Positions 8,013-10,030 of a stretch of DNA of 10,030 nucleotides are shown here, in pieces (positions within the stretch are counted from its first letter, which is position 1; the number at the start of each line of letters is the position of its first letter). A model generated the notes under the pieces. It was not told the origin of the DNA and did not search any database. It was given only the letters and a program-made list of their open reading frames with translations. The stretch covers positions 1 through 10,030 of the forward strand of contig CAAGFN010000080.1 in assembly GCA_900769145.1 (NCBI GenBank), read 5' to 3'. The DNA is from Rikenellaceae bacterium (lineage in GTDB: Bacteria > Bacteroidota > Bacteroidia > Bacteroidales > UBA932). Both the position numbers and the translations under genes were made by a program.

Positions 8013-8317
8013 AGGGCTACTGCGTCGTGCATTACATTCTCATAAAATGGAGTTACGATTTTGCCCCACTCCTGTTTCGGAAGAATCAGGGCATTGATCA
8101 AAACACCAGTCTTGAGCTCAATATCATATAATGGGGCAGTGATCTCAAGTTCATCCTGCAATGTCACCTTATCCTTGGAAACAAGTACAAGCAAATCAAT
8201 ATCCGACTTATCGTGTGCTTCACCACGCGCTTCAGAACCATAAAGACTCACTTCGACACCAGTCTTCAGGCTTGAAAGGCTGGTCTTAATCGCATCTATG
8301 ATATGTTCCCTACGCAT
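8009..8317 (-). CDS. MNT-type nucleotidyltransferase, partner of the HEPN protein
   Basis: A 102-residue minimal nucleotidyltransferase (DNA polymerase beta-like fold). The core motif is LYGSEARGEAHDKSDIDLLV, a canonical G-S-X10-D-X-D with G27-S28 and metal-binding D39 and D41. The third acidic metal ligand expected on a later strand is not obvious; the corresponding strand reads GVLINALIL. In studied MNT-HEPN modules the MNT protein is the antitoxin and adds AMP to the HEPN partner; applying that role here is inference. The frame can be extended to a TTG at 8338, but that codon lies in the putative -7 promoter element, and the ATG at 8317 gives a normal N-terminus (MRREHIIDAIK). The stop overlaps the HEPN start as ATGA. 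GC is low (38% in one 60-base row), matching the HEPN gene. Confidence 0.85.
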   Translation of the reverse strand: MRREHIIDAIKTSLSSLKTGVEVSLYGSEARGEAHDKSDIDLLVLVSKDKVTLQDELEITAPLYDIELKTGVLINALILPKQEWGKIVTPFYENVMHDAVAL

Positions 8318-8335
8318 AGTTGTATCCCGTTTTCG

Positions 8336-8363
8336 CAAATATAATCATTTTGCTGAAATTCAA
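8336..8363 (-). promoter_or_regulatory. Bacteroides-type promoter for MNT-HEPN
   Basis: On the minus strand 8343-8336 reads TATATTTG, an exact TAnnTTTG -7 element. A TTG at 8363-8361 lies 17 bases upstream, slightly closer than the usual 19, as a candidate -33 element. Transcription would begin near 8330, a little upstream of the ATG at 8317 and downstream of the alternative TTG at 8338, which argues against that upstream start. Consensus match only. Confidence 0.55.
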
Positions 8364-8443
8364 GTACAAGGCCCAATAAATATGTGATCATATAACCACT
8401 GTTGCGGCTAATCAGTTATTTTTCTCAAAAATTTTCACAGACA

Positions 8444-8457
8444 GGGGGTCCACCCCC
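8444..8457 (+). promoter_or_regulatory. GGGGG/CCCCC inverted repeat ahead of fecR
   Basis: Five G at 8444-8448 and five C at 8453-8457 flank the loop TCCA, forming a perfect 5-bp G:C hairpin inside otherwise A/T-rich DNA, 38 bases before the fecR ATG. No U-run follows, so it is not a typical intrinsic terminator. Its place just upstream of a possible ECF -10 suggests a promoter or operator element, which is inference. Confidence 0.4.
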
Positions 8458-8478
8458 AAAACTTAAGTGTCATAATAG
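8444..8478 (+). promoter_or_regulatory. Possible ECF-sigma promoter for fecR-susC
   Basis: No TAnnTTTG element precedes fecR on the plus strand at a usable spacing. Instead the G-rich block at 8444-8449 is followed about 17 bases later by GTGTCATAATAG (8467-8478). ECF promoters often pair a G-rich or GGAA-like -35 with a GTC- or CGT-containing -10, so this could be the promoter through which the cognate sigma factor controls the operon. A start near 8480 would leave a leader of about 15 bases. The assignment rests on layout rather than a defined consensus. Confidence 0.35.
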
Positions 8479-8495
8479 CGTAAAAGGTTTCAATT

Positions 8496-9470
8496 ATGGA
8501 TTTGGATCTCCTCATACGCTACTTCGCATGCCGGACAACTAGGCACGAAGAGAAACTTGTCAGGGAATGGCTCCTCCGCGACATCGACGGAAGCCGGGCC
8601 AAGCTTTACACAGATGCCCATCTGATGTTCGAGGGAATGGTAATGTACACAAGCGAGCAGGATATCCTTACCGCACGCGGCCCGTTGGCCGAAAAAGTTA
8701 CGAGACCGTTCTGGAAGAGGGCCGGTCTGGCATTGCTCAGGGCAGCAGTCGTCCTCATTGTGGCATTCGGCGCAGCATTCTGGGGCAAGCAGGCTACTAT
8801 TGACACATTGGCGTCAAAGATTGAGACCATACGTGTACCGGCAGGGGAGAGGATGGACATTCTCCTCGCTGACGGCACGCATCTCTGGATGAATTCCGGG
8901 ACCGAGGTTGAGGTGCCGGTGATATTCTCCAGAAAGCAGAGAACTATCAGGGTCAATGAAGGAGAGGTTCTTCTGGATGTCGCCAAGGATACCAGAAAGC
9001 CATTCTTCGTCGAGACCTGGGCCGGAAAGATCAAGGTACTGGGTACCAGGTTCGAGGTGACTGCCGATTCGGAGGACAGGGAGTTCACGGCATCGCTGCT
9101 TCGCGGCTCAATTGAGGTGACTTCATCCGCCAGTCCGTCCCAGTCGCGCATCCTGGAGCCGGGACAGGTGGTAAAATATCAGGACGGCCGCCTCGTCGTG
9201 GACAGAATCAAGGATATGTCTGCCGTGGGCTGCTGGTCCGAGGGCGTCATTGACGTATCCTCATTGCCGTTTGACGAGTTGATGAAGAAGTTTGAGAAGG
9301 CCTACGACGTGAAGGTCCGGATTGAATGCGAAACCCTCCCGGTCATCACATATACCAGAGGAAAAATCCGAATCTCCGACGGCATTGAGCACGCTTTGTC
9401 AGTTCTCAGGCTTGCATCGGACTTCGATTACGAATATGACAAGGAAACTGCTACAGTACATATAAGATAG
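8496..9470 (+). CDS. FecR-family anti-sigma factor / sigma regulator
   Basis: A 324-residue single-pass inner-membrane regulator. Residues 1-77 are cytosolic and should hold the sigma-binding region. A transmembrane helix lies at about 78-96 (LALLRAAVVLIVAFGAAFW). The periplasmic FecR domain (about 110-213) shows IRVPAGERMDILLADGTHLWMNSG and VLGTRFEV. The C-terminal DUF4974-type domain (about 255-324) is the part expected to meet the receptor STN domain. In this family, substrate binding by the outer-membrane receptor signals through FecR to release or activate an ECF sigma factor. The receptor follows 69 bases downstream, consistent with an operon. Unusually, no ECF sigma gene precedes fecR; the upstream neighbour is the oppositely oriented MNT-HEPN pair. 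Length and domain order are normal, so the gene looks intact. Confidence 0.93.
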   Translation: MDLDLLIRYFACRTTRHEEKLVREWLLRDIDGSRAKLYTDAHLMFEGMVMYTSEQDILTARGPLAEKVTRPFWKRAGLALLRAAVVLIVAFGAAFWGKQATIDTLASKIETIRVPAGERMDILLADGTHLWMNSGTEVEVPVIFSRKQRTIRVNEGEVLLDVAKDTRKPFFVETWAGKIKVLGTRFEVTADSEDREFTASLLRGSIEVTSSASPSQSRILEPGQVVKYQDGRLVVDRIKDMSAVGCWSEGVIDVSSLPFDELMKKFEKAYDVKVRIECETLPVITYTRGKIRISDGIEHALSVLRLASDFDYEYDKETATVHIR

Positions 9471-9539
9471 TATTGTCCCGGTGACATGGAAATAATAGCC
9501 GCAAGGCATTGATTAATACTAATAACTAATAAAAAAATC

Positions 9540-10030
9540 ATGAACAAAGGTCTATCTTTTGCTTGTAGACTTGCTGTTCTGGCATTTGTCCTCTGCCTTA
9601 CGCCAATCGTGGCGAATGCGCAGCGCATAAACCTCAAGGTGGAAAATGCCACCCTTGAGAGTGTGCTCGACAAGGTGGAACAGCAGTCTAGGTATCTCTT
9701 TCTGAATGACCAGGTGGATCTGTCACGAAAGGTGACAGTGGATTTGTCCGACCAGAGTGTCGAATCCTCATTGACCAAGATTTTTGAGGGCTTGGATATT
9801 TCCTGGAACATTCAGGGTACTAATGTTTACATTTCCAACAAACCGGCCCAGTTTGGAAGGCCGCAGTCAACTTCAACCGTGACCGGAACGGTCCATGACG
9901 CATACGGCCAGCCGGTCATGGGCGCTGCTGCTCTCATAAAGGGAACATTGACCGGAACCAGTACCGACCTGGACGGAAATTTCTCTTTTGAACTTCCTGC
10001 CGGAAGCGAGGGCGGAATACTCGAAATTTC
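9540..10030 (+). CDS. SusC/RagA-family TonB-dependent receptor with STN domain (5' part)
   Basis: The frame opened by ATG 9540-9542 stays open for 163 codons and runs off the window, so this is the N-terminal part of a protein that is normally about 1000 residues. Residues 1-27 form a signal peptide ending ANA before Q28. An STN (secretin/TonB N-terminal) domain spans about 28-99, with NLKVENATLESVLDKV, YLFLNDQVD and GLDISWNI. From about 114 a carboxypeptidase-regulatory-like domain begins (VTGTVHDAYGQPVMGAAALI, then TDLDGNFSFELP), as in SusC/RagA outer-membrane transporters. The STN domain marks it as a transducer that imports a ligand, often a glycan or peptide, and also signals to the FecR encoded just upstream. 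The 69-base gap after fecR is A-rich just before the ATG and shows no promoter, so the two are probably one operon. The plug, barrel and any SusD partner lie outside the window. Confidence 0.93.
   Translation, partial: MNKGLSFACRLAVLAFVLCLTPIVANAQRINLKVENATLESVLDKVEQQSRYLFLNDQVDLSRKVTVDLSDQSVESSLTKIFEGLDISWNIQGTNVYISNKPAQFGRPQSTSTVTGTVHDAYGQPVMGAAALIKGTLTGTSTDLDGNFSFELPAGSEGGILEI

Noticed and set aside
8318..8338. TTG start extending the MNT protein by seven residues
   Set aside because: The TTG overlaps the putative -7 element TATATTTG, so it would not be transcribed from that promoter; the ATG at 8317 fits the family better.
8417..8424. TATTTTTC as a housekeeping -7 element for fecR
   Set aside because: It has one mismatch to TAnnTTTG and no TTTG or TTG near 19 bases upstream.
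9428..9811. A 127-codon minus-strand open frame over the fecR-receptor junction
   Set aside because: It is antisense to the signal peptide and STN domain of the SusC-like receptor, whose plus-strand frame is clearly the real one.

Overview
The window looks like chromosomal DNA of a gut- or rumen-type member of the Bacteroidales (Bacteroidota). Four things point there: a FecR anti-sigma factor directly followed by a SusC/RagA-type TonB-dependent receptor that carries an STN domain; promoter-like sequences of the Bacteroides form TAnnTTTG; start sites preceded by A/T-rich DNA rather than strong Shine-Dalgarno sequences; and a lipoprotein GH5 mannanase. Most genes are moderately GC-rich (55% in one hand-counted 60-base row of fecR). 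The genus cannot be fixed from the sequence.

Layout. (1) Positions 10-4696, minus strand: a tightly coupled three-gene unit read from right to left. It comprises a GH5 beta-mannanase-like lipoprotein, the excision-repair helicase UvrB (the mannanase stop and the uvrB start share one base) and a BaiN/HI0933-type flavoprotein (overlapping the uvrB end by 13 bases). (2) Positions 4697-4754: a short divergent intergenic region holding two interleaved Bacteroides-type promoters, one per direction. (3) Positions 4755-6741, plus strand: agmatine deiminase and N-carbamoylputrescine amidase, the two enzymes that turn agmatine into putrescine. (4) Positions 6748-8343, minus strand: an MNT nucleotidyltransferase and a HEPN protein with an ATGA overlap and clearly lower GC (37-42% in hand-counted rows), followed 14 bases later by a HAD phosphatase. 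(5) Positions 8339-8495: intergenic DNA with a GGGGG/CCCCC hairpin and a possible ECF-type promoter. (6) Positions 8496-10030, plus strand: fecR and the 5' part of a SusC-like receptor that runs off the window.

How the genes work together. The two agmatine enzymes form a complete two-step pathway. The FecR/receptor pair forms a trans-envelope signalling system: the receptor STN domain should contact the periplasmic end of FecR, which controls an ECF sigma factor. No sigma gene lies next to fecR here. The MNT-HEPN pair resembles a toxin-antitoxin module but lacks the canonical HEPN RX4-6H motif. It is the best candidate for transferred DNA. I saw no tRNA, rRNA, CRISPR array, insertion sequence or attachment site. 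I found no convincing evidence of a wholly new system; the MNT-HEPN-HAD cluster, the overlapping divergent promoters and the sigma-less fecR deserve the closest look.
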